A stretch of DNA of 64,000 nucleotides from Amycolatopsis sp. CA-230715 (GTDB taxonomy: Bacteria; Actinomycetota; Actinomycetes; Mycobacteriales; Pseudonocardiaceae): positions 7,253,501-7,317,500 of the forward strand of contig NZ_CP059997.1 in assembly GCF_018736145.1 (NCBI RefSeq). Direction: 5' to 3'. Position numbers and translations under genes: made by a program. How positions within the stretch are numbered: the stretch's first letter is position 1; the number at the start of each line of letters is the position of its first letter. The notes beneath the pieces are model-generated. The model was not told the DNA's origin, did not search any database, and saw only the letters and a program-made list of their open reading frames with translations. Positions 55,573 through 64,000 of the stretch are shown here, in pieces.

Positions 55573-55722
55573 TCACTCTGCCGACGGCCGTGCCCTGCGC
55601 CGGAGCACGAAGGCGAGTACGGCCACCAGCGCGATTCCGAACGGTACGGCGGTCCCCGCGTGGTCGCGCGCGAGGTTGCCGACGAGCCCGATGAACAGGG
55701 CGATGGACACCGGTGCCCACAT
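55573..55722 (-). CDS. 49-residue membrane peptide
   Basis: A short gene beginning ATG 55722, with GGAGG five bases upstream. Two hydrophobic stretches, VSIALFIGLVGNLA and AVPFGIALVAVLAFVL, are joined by RDHAGT and end in a basic tail RRRARPSAE. The good ribosome binding site and clean helices support a real gene. It lies 64 bases upstream of the 70-residue membrane gene on the same strand; a link is possible. Confidence 0.6.
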   Translation of the reverse strand: MWAPVSIALFIGLVGNLARDHAGTAVPFGIALVAVLAFVLRRRARPSAE

Positions 55723-55986
55723 GGGTTCCTCCATTCCCGTCGGGTGGCGGCCCGGTTGCCGAGCCAGCCGGTCCAGCCGAGCCTCGCCGGGATCCGGCGG
55801 GGCGGCAAGCGGTGACCCGTGGACGATTCCGGTAATCACCTGGACCGCGTCCGCCTCGGGAACGCCCGATGGCCGCCGCACGTGCGCTCTGGTGCTGTTC
55901 CGCTCCATGCTGTTCACTCGCCGCACGGGTTTTTCGTTGGTGCGCGGAGTCTTCCGCGCACGCTGGAAGGTGGCAGAAAGCAAGTC

Positions 55987-56496
55987 ATGCGTCCCCCGAA
56001 CCGCGCTGAACTGGACGAATTCGCACGGGTGCTGGGTGAGGAGCTGCGAGCGAGCCGACGTGCGCGCGGGTGGACCAGAGTGGAACTCCAGCGGCGGTTG
56101 CACCCCGAAGAAGTCGTTTCGCTCCAAGCGTTGTCGACCTACGAACAGGGCATCCGGCGACTGACCGTGGCGCGGTTGGTCGGGATCTGCGCGGCGATGG
56201 ACGCGTCGCCGCATGACGTGCTCCATCGCGCCACCGAGCGGGCCTTCTTCCGCCGTCCCGGCGACGACGTCGAGGTCGACCTGTGGCGGCTCGCGACGAG
56301 TTCCGATCCCCGGCTCGCCGGTTTGCGGCACTGGGCCGCGGTTCGCGCCGCCCAGGACAGTGGTCTCCGGTGCGGTGTCGAGTCGCTCAGCGCGCCCGCG
56401 CTGGCCGCGCTCGGGGAGGTGGTCGGGATGACTTCGGAGCAGCTCACGGCCGTGTTGGGCGCGCTGCGGGAATGCGAGGAACCGCGGCTCGTCTGA
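55987..56496 (+). CDS. XRE-type helix-turn-helix regulator
   Basis: A 169-residue protein from ATG 55987. The helix-turn-helix spans about 8-70: LGEELRASRRARGWTRVEL, SLQALSTYEQGIRRLTVARL and VGICAAMDASPHDVLHRA. The C-terminal 90 residues are helical with no known effector domain. It converges with the next XRE/TPR gene, with seven bases between stops. Its layout recalls BldD-like regulators but the tail differs. The target is unknown. Confidence 0.8.
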   Translation: MRPPNRAELDEFARVLGEELRASRRARGWTRVELQRRLHPEEVVSLQALSTYEQGIRRLTVARLVGICAAMDASPHDVLHRATERAFFRRPGDDVEVDLWRLATSSDPRLAGLRHWAAVRAAQDSGLRCGVESLSAPALAALGEVVGMTSEQLTAVLGALRECEEPRLV

Positions 56497-56503
56497 CGAC
56501 GGG

Positions 56504-57757
56504 TCAGTGCGGTTCGTCGGAACGAGTCCACGGAGGACGGACCGGGAACGCTCCGTCCGGCTCGGGTTCCGGTACCGCCCTCGCCGAAAACGCGGGCAGG
56601 ATCCGGCGGAGCTGGTGGGTCAGTGCGAATTCGGGGTAGGCGCGGAGTCGTTGTTCGGTGTGCTTGACCTCGCGCTCGGTCCGCACCGATCCGACGCTGT
56701 GGGCGATGACGAGCGCCTTTTCGGCCGTGTGGGCGGCTTCTTCCACCAGGTCGGCTTCCAGCTGTGCGCGGGCGTACCGGCCGAGTGCGAAGCCGCGGCA
56801 GCGTCGGTACGCCGGTGCCAACGACGGCAGCGCCGTTTCGTAGAGCGCGACCGCGCGCGAGGGTTTGCCCAGTTCCGTCCAGAAGTGCGCCCGCTGCAGC
56901 TCCAAAAAGGACTCGGTGCAGAACGCCCCGTGGCCGCGCGGCTCGCCGGAGGAGTGCAGTGCGGCGAATTCGTGCGCCACGTCGAGGGTTCGGTGCGCGA
57001 GCAGCTCCTCACCGGCGAGCGCGTAGCCGTGCGCCTCCTGCTGCGCTATCGCCGCCCGTATCGGTGACGGCAGGTGGTCCTTCCAGCGAGCCGCGGCCTG
57101 TGCCAGCCTGATCGTCTCCGCGGCGTCGCGAGCGTCGGCGGCGTGGCTGCCGCGCCGGAACACGCACCAGGCCTGCAGAAGTTCGTCGCCCGCTTCGTGT
57201 GCCCATTTCGCGGCCTGCTCGACCCAGTACCTCGCCGCGGGCATCCGTCCCGCGTCCTGGCAGAGCCAGGACAGCGATGCCGCGTAGGTGGCGGCCACCG
57301 CGACGAGTCCTCGGCGATGCCGGTCGGGTGCGCTCTCGAGCAGGTCTTCGGTCACGGCGAGATGACCGCGCGCGAAGGACATGGCGATCCGGGGGCCGAA
57401 CGTCCGATCGGTCCGGAGCAGGACGTGCCACTGGTCCTTCAGGTGCGCGACGAGATGGTCGAGGTCGTCCGGCGAGTTCGCGCCGCGGCGAACGGGTACG
57501 GCGTCGTCCGTGCTTCCCCGCGTGCGCGGCCGGGGCATCGGTGCCCGCGGTCGCAGCATCGTGTCGAGCCGGTCGAGGGAAACCGCGAGTGCTTCCGCCA
57601 GCGCGGGCCGCCGCCACGGCTGGGGAGTCAGGGTGCCGCGTTCCCAGCGGCCGACGGTCGAGTGCTCGACGCCGAGCTTTTCGGCCAGTGATTCCTGTGT
57701 GTAGCCCATCGACTCTCGGCGTGCGACAAGCGCGTCTCGTCTTGTGCGGGGTGTCAT
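56504..57757 (-). CDS. XRE regulator with TPR-like sensor domain
   Basis: A 417-residue protein starting ATG 57757. The N-terminal helix-turn-helix is RRESMGYTQESLAEKLGVEH followed by STVGRWERGTLTPQPWRRP. The rest (about 90-390) is helical repeats such as GLVAVAATYAASLSWLCQDA and RSHAADARDA-type hairpins. Such XRE-TPR proteins are numerous in Streptomyces and Amycolatopsis and may sense peptides. A ribosome binding site AGGA precedes the start. No target gene is obvious nearby. Confidence 0.85.
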   Translation of the reverse strand: MTPRTRRDALVARRESMGYTQESLAEKLGVEHSTVGRWERGTLTPQPWRRPALAEALAVSLDRLDTMLRPRAPMPRPRTRGSTDDAVPVRRGANSPDDLDHLVAHLKDQWHVLLRTDRTFGPRIAMSFARGHLAVTEDLLESAPDRHRRGLVAVAATYAASLSWLCQDAGRMPAARYWVEQAAKWAHEAGDELLQAWCVFRRGSHAADARDAAETIRLAQAAARWKDHLPSPIRAAIAQQEAHGYALAGEELLAHRTLDVAHEFAALHSSGEPRGHGAFCTESFLELQRAHFWTELGKPSRAVALYETALPSLAPAYRRCRGFALGRYARAQLEADLVEEAAHTAEKALVIAHSVGSVRTEREVKHTEQRLRAYPEFALTHQLRRILPAFSARAVPEPEPDGAFPVRPPWTRSDEPH

Positions 57758-58194
57758 CGCGTTTTCCTCCGACGTATCTCGCCGAAGAGTACTCGCTCTT
57801 TGGTGCGCCGATTGTGCCCCTCGCGGAATCCACTCTCGGTGGCGTCGCGACGGGAGTTTGCCTGGTTATTTTCCACGATGGTGTCAGATCGCTGTGATAG
57901 CCGGTTTGTCGAGGTCAACCGGGTTGCCGCCGGGTGATCGCCGCGCTGCCGCCACAGTGGCGCCCTGGTGTGAAACCGGATCTGGCTGCTAATGGGTTTC
58001 CGTGGAAAATCCCGGGATCACCCTTGACCCGACTCCGGGTTCGGTGCACAGTAATTGATGCGTGCCGCAACTCGAATTCGTGGGCAAGGGGTGTTCCACA
58101 TCGCGTATCACGGCAGTTTCCGTGAGCACTTCGACACAATTCGCGGGAACGTGATGGCCGGGTTGCGGCACGCGCTTTCGTTCGCCCTCGCGAC
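57758..58194. other. Intergenic region without a supported gene
   Basis: These 437 bases hold the promoter of the leftward XRE-TPR gene and the 3' side of the leftward methyltransferase-like gene. GC content is visibly lower than around it. I see no convincing reading frame, hairpin, or repeat. A TTGACC element near 58024 has no good -10 partner. Confidence 0.6.
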
Positions 58195-59130
58195 TCAACC
58201 CGCTTCGAAGGAGTCCACTTCGGACTGGAGCCGGAGAAGCCGGGTGTACAGGGCGATGCGGTTGTTTTCCATGGCGTACAGCAGACGCGAGTTCTGGTAT
58301 GGGGCGAGTGCGCGCGCGAGCCGGTCGTCGGCCGCGGACCGGTGGCGGTAGAGGACGCCCAGCCCGAACACCGCGGGCACCACGACGAAGCGCCACGAGG
58401 AATCCGTCAGCGTTCGCAAGGTGTCTTCGACGGCGGTGAGGACGCCGTTGTGCTCACCGCCGGCCCGCTCCGCCGACGTGAACACGCCGAGCCCGGTGAA
58501 GCCGGTGGGGGTGAGTTCGTCGTGCCAGACGGTCGGGCCGTCGGTGCTGTCCGGCTGCCGTTCGTCCGGCCGCAGCGGCGAAGGCTGGTAGTACAGGTCG
58601 CGCCGGGCGCACGGCCACAGCACGTGGTGCACCACCACCAGCGAATCCGGTGCGGTGGCGGTGATCCAGCCGAGTTCGCCGCGGACGGTGGCGTGGTTGT
58701 GGTCGCCGTCGAGCACGTACAGGTCGGCCGCGGGGAGCGTGGCCAGCGCAGCGGGCGACGGCGTTTCGACGAGGCGCAGCCGGGGGTTTTCGTCGACGGC
58801 GCGGCGCAGTTCGGCCGAGGGGTGCGGCTCGACGCAGTGCACGAGGAGCGCGCCGAGATCGGTGTACCGGGAACTGCTCGCGGCCGACTCGACGCCCACT
58901 TCGACGACATCGGCGATCCGTCGGTGGGCGAACAGGATCTCGAAGATCTCTTGGAACGCCGAAAGGGAATCCAGGAGCAGGGGAGCCTCGCGGGCTTGGC
59001 GCGCCTGCGCGTGCGGGTCCTGCCTGCTGCCGTAGCCGGGCGTCACCGGAACCGCTCTGTCCACTCGGGAACGAACACCGGGTTCGAACAGGTTGTCATC
59101 GTTGAACTTCAGTCGTACACACGCACCCAC
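58195..59130 (-). CDS. Class I methyltransferase-like protein
   Basis: A 311-residue protein from GTG 59130. IADVVEVGVESAASSSRYTD resembles SAM motif I, LLVHCVEPHPSAELRRAV follows as the acidic strand, and DLYVLDGDHNHATVRGELGW matches the DGDHxxxxxxxDL pattern of Methyltransf_24-type enzymes. The GxGxG glycines are reduced, so SAM binding is uncertain. The start MGACVRLKFNDDNLFEPGVR is typical of some sugar or antibiotic-tailoring methyltransferases. It stands alone. Confidence 0.65.
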   Translation of the reverse strand: MGACVRLKFNDDNLFEPGVRSRVDRAVPVTPGYGSRQDPHAQARQAREAPLLLDSLSAFQEIFEILFAHRRIADVVEVGVESAASSSRYTDLGALLVHCVEPHPSAELRRAVDENPRLRLVETPSPAALATLPAADLYVLDGDHNHATVRGELGWITATAPDSLVVVHHVLWPCARRDLYYQPSPLRPDERQPDSTDGPTVWHDELTPTGFTGLGVFTSAERAGGEHNGVLTAVEDTLRTLTDSSWRFVVVPAVFGLGVLYRHRSAADDRLARALAPYQNSRLLYAMENNRIALYTRLLRLQSEVDSFEAG

Positions 59131-59196
59131 CTTCGCTCTGCGCGGCGACCGGCGTAAGTGTTGATCACGCGACGGTTCGGCGAAACAGGGGAGTCT

Positions 59197-60714
59197 TCAG
59201 CGGGTCCTGGACCGCAGACCGGCCACCGCCCACCACGAAACGACAAGGAGGACCCCCGCGCCGATCGCGGCCGCCGCGGTGACGCCACTGGTGAACGCCG
59301 TGCGAGCGGCGGTGGCGAGCGCGCCGCCCGCAGCGCCTCCGACGGTGTCGGCGGTGGTCAGTGCCGCGCCGACGGTGTCGCGTGCCGCGTCCATCGACAC
59401 GGGATCGATGCCGGGCACCGCGCCGAGGCCGGTGCGGTAGAAGGCGGTGGCGATGGTGCCGAGGATCGCGACGCCCAGTGCGCCGCCGAACTCGATCGCG
59501 GTTTCGGAGATCGCCGAGGCCGCGCCCGCGCGGTTGGGCGGCACGGTGGCCATGATGACGCTGTTCGTGAGCGTCATGGCGGTGGCCGCGCCGATCCCGA
59601 TGAGCGCGAAGGCGATCAGGGTGAGCGGGATCTGGCGCGCCGAGCGCAAAGCGGCGACCAGTGCGAGCCCGGCCGCGGTCAGCAGCAGCCCGGCGCCGAC
59701 GAGGGGGCCGAGACCGATCCGCCTCGCCAGTGCGGCGGCCGCGAAGCCCGCGGCGATGGACAGCGCCGCGCCGGGCACGAGCAGCAGCCCGGCGGTGGCG
59801 GGCTCGATGCCCTGCACGAGCTGGAGGTGCTGGGGCAGGAACAGCAGCATGCCGGTCATCGCGAACACGACGGCGAGATCGGCGCCGATCGCGGTGGTGA
59901 ACCGGCGGACGGAGAACAGGGACACGTCGAGCATCGGATCGGGGAGGCGTTTCTGCCGTCGTACGAACACGAAGCCGAGTCCGAGCCCGAGCGCGATCAG
60001 CGCGAGCGACAGCGGTACGTGCTCACCGGTGGCGGCGGTCTTGATGCCGTAAATGACCGGGAAGACCGCGGCGAGGGACAGCACGACGCTCATCGGGTCG
60101 AACCGCCCCGGTGCGGGGTCGCGGTACTCGGGGACGAGGAGCCGCACCGCGATCAGGGTGAGCGCGATGACGGGGAGGTTGACGAGGAACACCGAGCCCC
60201 ACCAGAAGTGCTGCAGCAGCCAGCCGCCGAGGGTGGGGCCGAGCACTTCGCCCGCGGTGAACGCGGAGCCCCAGGTGGCGATCGCGAACAGGCGCTGGCG
60301 CTCGTCGAGGAACATGTTGCGCAGCAACGACAACGTCGAGGGCATGAGGGTCGCCCCGGCCACGCCGAGCAGCGCCCGCCCCGCGATGAGCATCTCCGGG
60401 CTGGAGGAGTAGGCGCACAGCGCCGAGGCGAGGCCGAATCCGGCCGCGCCGAACAGCAGCAGCCTGCGCCGCCCGATCCGGTCGCCGAGCGCGCCCATCG
60501 CCACCAGCAGCCCGGCGAGCAGGAACGAGTAGACGTCGACGATCCACAGCAGTTCGGGGCCGCTCGGCCGCAGATCTGCGCTGAGGAACGGGATCGCGAA
60601 CCCGAGCACGGTCATGTCGACCGAGATCAGCAGCACGGGCAGCATCAGGACCACGAGTCCGACCCACTCGCGCGTGCCGGCCCTCGGCGTGGCGGATTCG
60701 TCCGCTCCGGTCAC
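59197..60714 (-). CDS. DHA2-type multidrug MFS efflux pump
   Basis: A 505-residue transporter with 14 predicted helices, starting GTG 60714. VLLISVDMTVLGFAIPFLSADL carries the D-MT-V motif of the EmrB/QacA group, and GALGDRIGRRRLLLFGAAGF is motif A. ATWGSAFTAGEVLGPTLGG is motif C for antiporters. The divergent TetR gene and two palindromes between them show classic drug-responsive control. It would export cationic or hydrophobic compounds using the proton gradient. Confidence 0.9.
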   Translation of the reverse strand: MTGADESATPRAGTREWVGLVVLMLPVLLISVDMTVLGFAIPFLSADLRPSGPELLWIVDVYSFLLAGLLVAMGALGDRIGRRRLLLFGAAGFGLASALCAYSSSPEMLIAGRALLGVAGATLMPSTLSLLRNMFLDERQRLFAIATWGSAFTAGEVLGPTLGGWLLQHFWWGSVFLVNLPVIALTLIAVRLLVPEYRDPAPGRFDPMSVVLSLAAVFPVIYGIKTAATGEHVPLSLALIALGLGLGFVFVRRQKRLPDPMLDVSLFSVRRFTTAIGADLAVVFAMTGMLLFLPQHLQLVQGIEPATAGLLLVPGAALSIAAGFAAAALARRIGLGPLVGAGLLLTAAGLALVAALRSARQIPLTLIAFALIGIGAATAMTLTNSVIMATVPPNRAGAASAISETAIEFGGALGVAILGTIATAFYRTGLGAVPGIDPVSMDAARDTVGAALTTADTVGGAAGGALATAARTAFTSGVTAAAAIGAGVLLVVSWWAVAGLRSRTR

Positions 60715-60728
60715 GGCGGCCTCATTTG

Positions 60729-60766
60729 TGTACTAGCGTACAGATCGATGTGGACTATAGTACACA
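60729..60766. promoter_or_regulatory. Paired TetR operators of the efflux pump
   Basis: TGTAC-TAGC-GTACA (60729-60742) and TGTGGACTATAGTACACA (60749-60766) are two related palindromes, inverted relative to each other, in the 104 bases between the divergent pump and tetR genes. They overlap likely promoters, as expected for repression relieved by a drug ligand. Confidence 0.75.
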
Positions 60767-60818
60767 TCGTGCGGAACGGCCGGCCGGAGCGAGTCCTGTG
60801 CCGTGATGGAGGTGCGTG

Positions 60819-61373
60819 ATGCCGGGGCGACGGGGACAGTCGGATCCGGGGCGCCGGGAAAAGATCCTCACCGCCGCCGAAACGGTGGTGGTCGCCTCCG
60901 GGGTCGCGGGGCTGACGCACCGGGCGGTCGCCAAGGAAGCGGACGTCCCGCTTGGCTCGACCACCTACTACTTCGCCACGCTCAGCGAGCTGCGCCAGGC
61001 CGCGTTGCGGCGCCTGTTCGCCCAGTACCGCGACTGGTTGCACGACTGGGCGGAGGGTCTCGGCGAGATCGCCGCGGCGGATCTCGCGGAGGAACTGGCC
61101 GATCTGATGCGTCAGGCGGTCGGCGAGTACCGCGAGCACATCGTCGTCGAATACGAGTTGACCATCCTCGCGCTCCGCGACCCCGCGATGGCGGAGGTCT
61201 CCGCCGAATACTCCGAGTACACCACGGCGGTGTTCGCGGAGTTGGTCGGCAAAGAAAAAGCGATCGCGCTCTCCGCGCTACTCGACGGGCTCTACTTGAG
61301 GGTGCTCACCGAGCGGACCGCGCCGTCGCGGCGGGAGATCGTCGCCGCGCTGACCACCGTCCTGCGCCCCTGA
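60819..61373 (+). CDS. TetR family repressor of the DHA2 pump
   Basis: A 184-residue protein; ATG 60819 lies six bases after GGAGG and is preferred to GTG 60816. The helix-turn-helix is REKILTAAETVVVASGVAGL, THRAVAKEADVPLGSTTYYF. The C-terminal half is a helical ligand domain around YELTILALRDPAMAEVSAEY. The divergent efflux pump and the two palindromes upstream make it the likely local repressor. Confidence 0.9.
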   Translation: MPGRRGQSDPGRREKILTAAETVVVASGVAGLTHRAVAKEADVPLGSTTYYFATLSELRQAALRRLFAQYRDWLHDWAEGLGEIAAADLAEELADLMRQAVGEYREHIVVEYELTILALRDPAMAEVSAEYSEYTTAVFAELVGKEKAIALSALLDGLYLRVLTERTAPSRREIVAALTTVLRP

Positions 61374-61529
61374 GGCGCCGCCGGATCGTGGGCAGGCGGC
61401 TCCGCGGCAGGACATCCGATGTCCTCGCCCCTTCCGCGAAACCACTTGCCCGGCGTCGACGTGGCCGGCACTCCGCTCCTCTGCCACCAGTGTTGATCGG
61501 GGGAGAAAACGCGGAAAATCGGATCGCGG

Positions 61530-61832
61530 TCAAGGTCGTCCGTCGCGCATGAGTCCCTGAAGTCGGCCGCGGACTATTTCAACGGTTTTCGCCAGGTGTG
61601 GCACCGCGGCCTCGCCGGAACCGATCGCGGTCACCACGACGGCGATGTCGCGTACCTTCAGGTTCAAATCCTGCGACAGCGTCCGCAATATCCCGAAAGC
61701 GGTATCGGCGTCGCAGCCCCGTGCGAGCATCAGCATGCCCTTGGCCTGTTCGATCGCGGGCATGGTGGGCGGCGCCGGGTGCACGAGCGTGGTTCCCGGC
61801 TGGTCGTGGTCCTGGTGTGGTGTGGTCTCCAT
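61530..61832 (-). CDS. Stand-alone ANTAR-domain protein
   Basis: A 100-residue protein from ATG 61832 with CGGAG upstream. The first 30 residues are flexible. The ANTAR domain (about 33-90) reads IEQAKGMLMLARGCDADTAF followed by GILRTLSQDLNLKVRDIAVV. ANTAR domains bind paired RNA hairpins and prevent termination. Usually a PAS or GAF sensor precedes them, but here there is none. It may act as a constitutive antiterminator or pair with another sensor. It is downstream of an NB-ARC regulator on the same strand. Confidence 0.85.
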   Translation of the reverse strand: METTPHQDHDQPGTTLVHPAPPTMPAIEQAKGMLMLARGCDADTAFGILRTLSQDLNLKVRDIAVVVTAIGSGEAAVPHLAKTVEIVRGRLQGLMRDGRP

Positions 61833-61909
61833 TTCGGTTCTCCGCCGTACGAAGTGGGCGTGGTGTCTCGCAGTAAAGCCGAGCGCAGCGGGAACGCGCC
61901 AGAGCGCGC

Positions 61910-64000
61910 TCACGGCGTCGAAGGGGCGTGCGTGCGGCGTTCTCCGCAGTGCGCGGTCGCTATCCTGGCGGCCGCGTCGGCGGCACGGGGATCGTCGAGG
62001 CTTTCGTACAGGATGAGTGCCGCGTGCCATTCGTCGCAGGCGTCCTGGTATTGGAGCAGCTCGTCGAGAATGTCGCCGCTGCGCAAATGGACGTCGGCTT
62101 CACCCCAGTAGTCCTGCAGTTCTCGGCGGACGTCGAGGGAAAGGCCCAAGTATCGCAGCGCTTCCCGTGGTTTTCCCCGCGATCGGTGGATCTCCGCGAT
62201 TTTGACGAGTTTGCGTCCCCTGCCGTGGTCATTGTGGAGTTGTTCGCACAGTCGCAACGCGCTTTTGATGGTTTCGAGCGCGGTGTCGTGATCGCCGGTC
62301 CGGCTCTGCACTTCGCCGAGCGTGGCCAACGCGGCGGCCTGGCCGTCCCGTTCGCCAAGGTGCTCGAACAGCGCGAACGCGCGTTCGGCGTGGGTGCGCG
62401 CCCGGTCGTATTCGGCCGTCTCGCAGGCGACGCAGGCCAGTCCGTACGCCGCCCATGCCTCCCCGTGCTCGTCCTCGGTCCGCAGGGCGATGTCGAGGGC
62501 GTGCTCGTAGAGGTCCCGGCTCCGCGGGTAGTCGCGCAGGAACAGGTGGGCCAGCGCGAGCTGCGCTTGCACCCACCCCGCTTCGCGAGTGCGCCCGGTC
62601 GCCCTCGCGGCGCGCAGCGCGATCTCATCCGCGGACATCAGGACCGCCCACGGCTTGCGGACCACGAAGTAGTCGTACAGCGCCAGCGGCAGCTTCCAGG
62701 CGAGATCGCCCAACCCGTGATCGAGGGCGAGCCGGGCCACCGGTGCGAAGTTCCGCAGCTCAGACTCGCACCACTGGTATGCCGTGTGGACATCGGCGAA
62801 CGGCATCTCGCCGGAGGCCTGCGCGGGCAGCGTGACCGCGTGCGCGACGGTGCGGTACGGCGCGATCCGCGCGGCGGCCGCCATCGCCATCCGCAGGTAC
62901 CACGTCACCAGGCCGCGCACGGCCTCGGTGCGCTCGGCCTGCGCGTCCACGGCCGTGGTGAGTTCCCTGGCGTAGCGCTGCAGCAGGTCGTGCACGTGGT
63001 AGGTGTCCCTGCCGGCGGTTTCCACCAGGTGCGCGCTGACCAGCGCGCCGATCAGCCGCTGCGCGTGCGCTTCGGAGGTGCCGGTCAGCGCGGCCGCGGC
63101 CGCCGTGCTGACGCTCCGCCCCGGGTGCAGGCCGAGCAACCGGAACATTCGCGCGGACTCGGCGGGCAACGCGCGGTACGACCAGGAAAAGACCGTGCGG
63201 ACGGCGGTTCTCTCGTCGAGGTCGAGCAGGTCGAGACCCCCGGTGCGCATCTGGGCGACGAGCTCGGAAACGTGCTGGTCCAAACCGGTGACCACGCGCT
63301 CCGCGGCGATGCGCAGCGCCAGCGGCAGGTGCGCGCATTGCTGGGCGAGTGCGCGCAGGGCCTCCGGCTCGGACCTCGCGTGCTCTGCCCCGGCGACGGT
63401 GCTGAGCATCGCGAACGACTCCTCCTCGGACATCGGCCCGACCGTGACCCGGCGGGCGCCGGTGAGCACGCCGAGGCCGAGCAGGTGGCTCCGGCTCGTC
63501 ACGATCACCGCGCATTCGCCGGTCCCGGGCAGCAGCGGTTCCACCTGGTCGAGATGGGCCGCGTTGTCGAGCACCACGAGCACCCGCGAGCCGGACAGCA
63601 ACGACCGGTAAAGCCGCGCGCGGCTCTCCGCGGCGCTCGGGATCTCGCTCGCCGGCATGCCCAGCGCGACGAGGAACTCCTCGAGCGCGTCCCCGGCTCG
63701 TACCGGCGGCCCGTCGTAGGAGTAGCCGCGCAGGTTCACGTACAGCTGTCCGCCGGAGAACCGCGCGGCGTTGTCATGGGCCCACCTCAGCGCCAGCGTC
63801 GTCTTGCCCGCACCCGGTGAGCCGTCGATCGCGACGATCCTGGACGCGCCGGACCACAGCGGGGTGGTCAGTGCCTCGTCCAGCTGCCGCAGCTGCCGTT
63901 CGCGGCCGGTGAAGAACGCGGTGACCGCGGGAAGGTGCGCGGGCCGTTCCGGCTTCGCCTGCGCGAGCGCGATCAACCGGCCCGACGCCTCCAGTACCTC
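61910..64000 (-). CDS. NB-ARC/TPR regulator, N-terminus outside window
   Basis: At least 697 residues; the frame stays open to the right edge, so the N-terminal part, perhaps a SARP or XRE DNA-binding domain, is missing. HLPAVTAFFTGRERQLRQLD opens the NB-ARC region. Walker A is DGSPGAGKTT, Walker B is VLVVLDNAA, and LPLALRIAAE is the GLPL-type motif. About 12 helical TPR units follow, such as GEAWAAYGLACVACETAEYD. AfsR-like proteins with this layout are large activators of secondary metabolism. An ANTAR gene follows. Confidence 0.85.
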   Translation of the reverse strand, partial: EVLEASGRLIALAQAKPERPAHLPAVTAFFTGRERQLRQLDEALTTPLWSGASRIVAIDGSPGAGKTTLALRWAHDNAARFSGGQLYVNLRGYSYDGPPVRAGDALEEFLVALGMPASEIPSAAESRARLYRSLLSGSRVLVVLDNAAHLDQVEPLLPGTGECAVIVTSRSHLLGLGVLTGARRVTVGPMSEEESFAMLSTVAGAEHARSEPEALRALAQQCAHLPLALRIAAERVVTGLDQHVSELVAQMRTGGLDLLDLDERTAVRTVFSWSYRALPAESARMFRLLGLHPGRSVSTAAAAALTGTSEAHAQRLIGALVSAHLVETAGRDTYHVHDLLQRYARELTTAVDAQAERTEAVRGLVTWYLRMAMAAAARIAPYRTVAHAVTLPAQASGEMPFADVHTAYQWCESELRNFAPVARLALDHGLGDLAWKLPLALYDYFVVRKPWAVLMSADEIALRAARATGRTREAGWVQAQLALAHLFLRDYPRSRDLYEHALDIALRTEDEHGEAWAAYGLACVACETAEYDRARTHAERAFALFEHLGERDGQAAALATLGEVQSRTGDHDTALETIKSALRLCEQLHNDHGRGRKLVKIAEIHRSRGKPREALRYLGLSLDVRRELQDYWGEADVHLRSGDILDELLQYQDACDEWHAALILYESLDDPRAADAAARIATAHCGERRTHAPSTP

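Noticed and set aside
61409..61425. Hairpin AGGACAT-CCG-ATGTCCT after the TetR gene
   Set aside because: A seven-base stem is too short to call as terminator or operator with confidence.

Overview
This is a very GC-rich stretch of actinobacterial chromosome. Signs include strong third-position GC, many GTG and TTG starts, an F420-dependent oxidoreductase, a mycothiol-type nitroreductase, a group II truncated globin, a KstR-type operator and CtaG/CtaJ-like oxidase genes. The intergenic GAAGGCCACC-type hairpins and the gene families suggest Pseudonocardiaceae, most likely Amycolatopsis or a close relative. That assignment is inference; there is no rRNA or tRNA in the window to test it.

Region 1 (1-24 kb) is mixed accessory and housekeeping content. 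It holds a PadR-controlled ABC exporter pair with a clear palindromic operator, a second ABC pair, a TMEM175-type channel, a PrmC-related methyltransferase, an MFS/thymidylate-kinase fusion with a ruined P-loop, an 1181-residue protein with three AAA modules, an OhrR-like regulator, an ArsR/PRISE-reductase/cupin/ABC-exporter run, a GH2 glycosidase, a secreted I36-type inhibitor, a divergent LacI/MFS pair with its operator, and a CopD-CtaG fusion.

Region 2 (24.4-50.1 kb) is a conserved backbone. As I recall it, this matches the Mycobacterium tuberculosis block Rv2478c to Rv2464c: ssb-like, ettA, NAD-glutamate dehydrogenase, thioesterase, hypothetical, GH13 glucosidase, glbO, HNH endonuclease, DUF5130, pepN, mycothiol nitroreductase, rpiB and nei2. 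Lineage-specific genes interrupt it: a TPR-like protein, a TetR/rhomboid-like pair, an MscS channel, a CPBP/MBL/ComB set, and a small gene made of 15 perfect GTRVT hexapeptide repeats at 41.15-41.52 kb. That repeat gene has a textbook ribosome binding site. Its repeats differ mostly at silent positions, so it is under protein-level selection. It is the best candidate here for something undescribed.

Region 3 (50.1-64 kb) is accessory. It contains a cluster of REP-like palindromes, a membrane protein with a DFGG-repeat tail, a lipoprotein, an NlpC/P60 hydrolase, an ATP-grasp protein, a KstR-type operator driving an LLM oxidoreductase and an NTF2-fold protein, two XRE regulators, a DHA2 efflux pump with a divergent TetR and paired operators, a stand-alone ANTAR protein, and an NB-ARC/TPR regulator that runs off the right edge. 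No tRNA, rRNA, CRISPR array, insertion sequence or prophage was seen.
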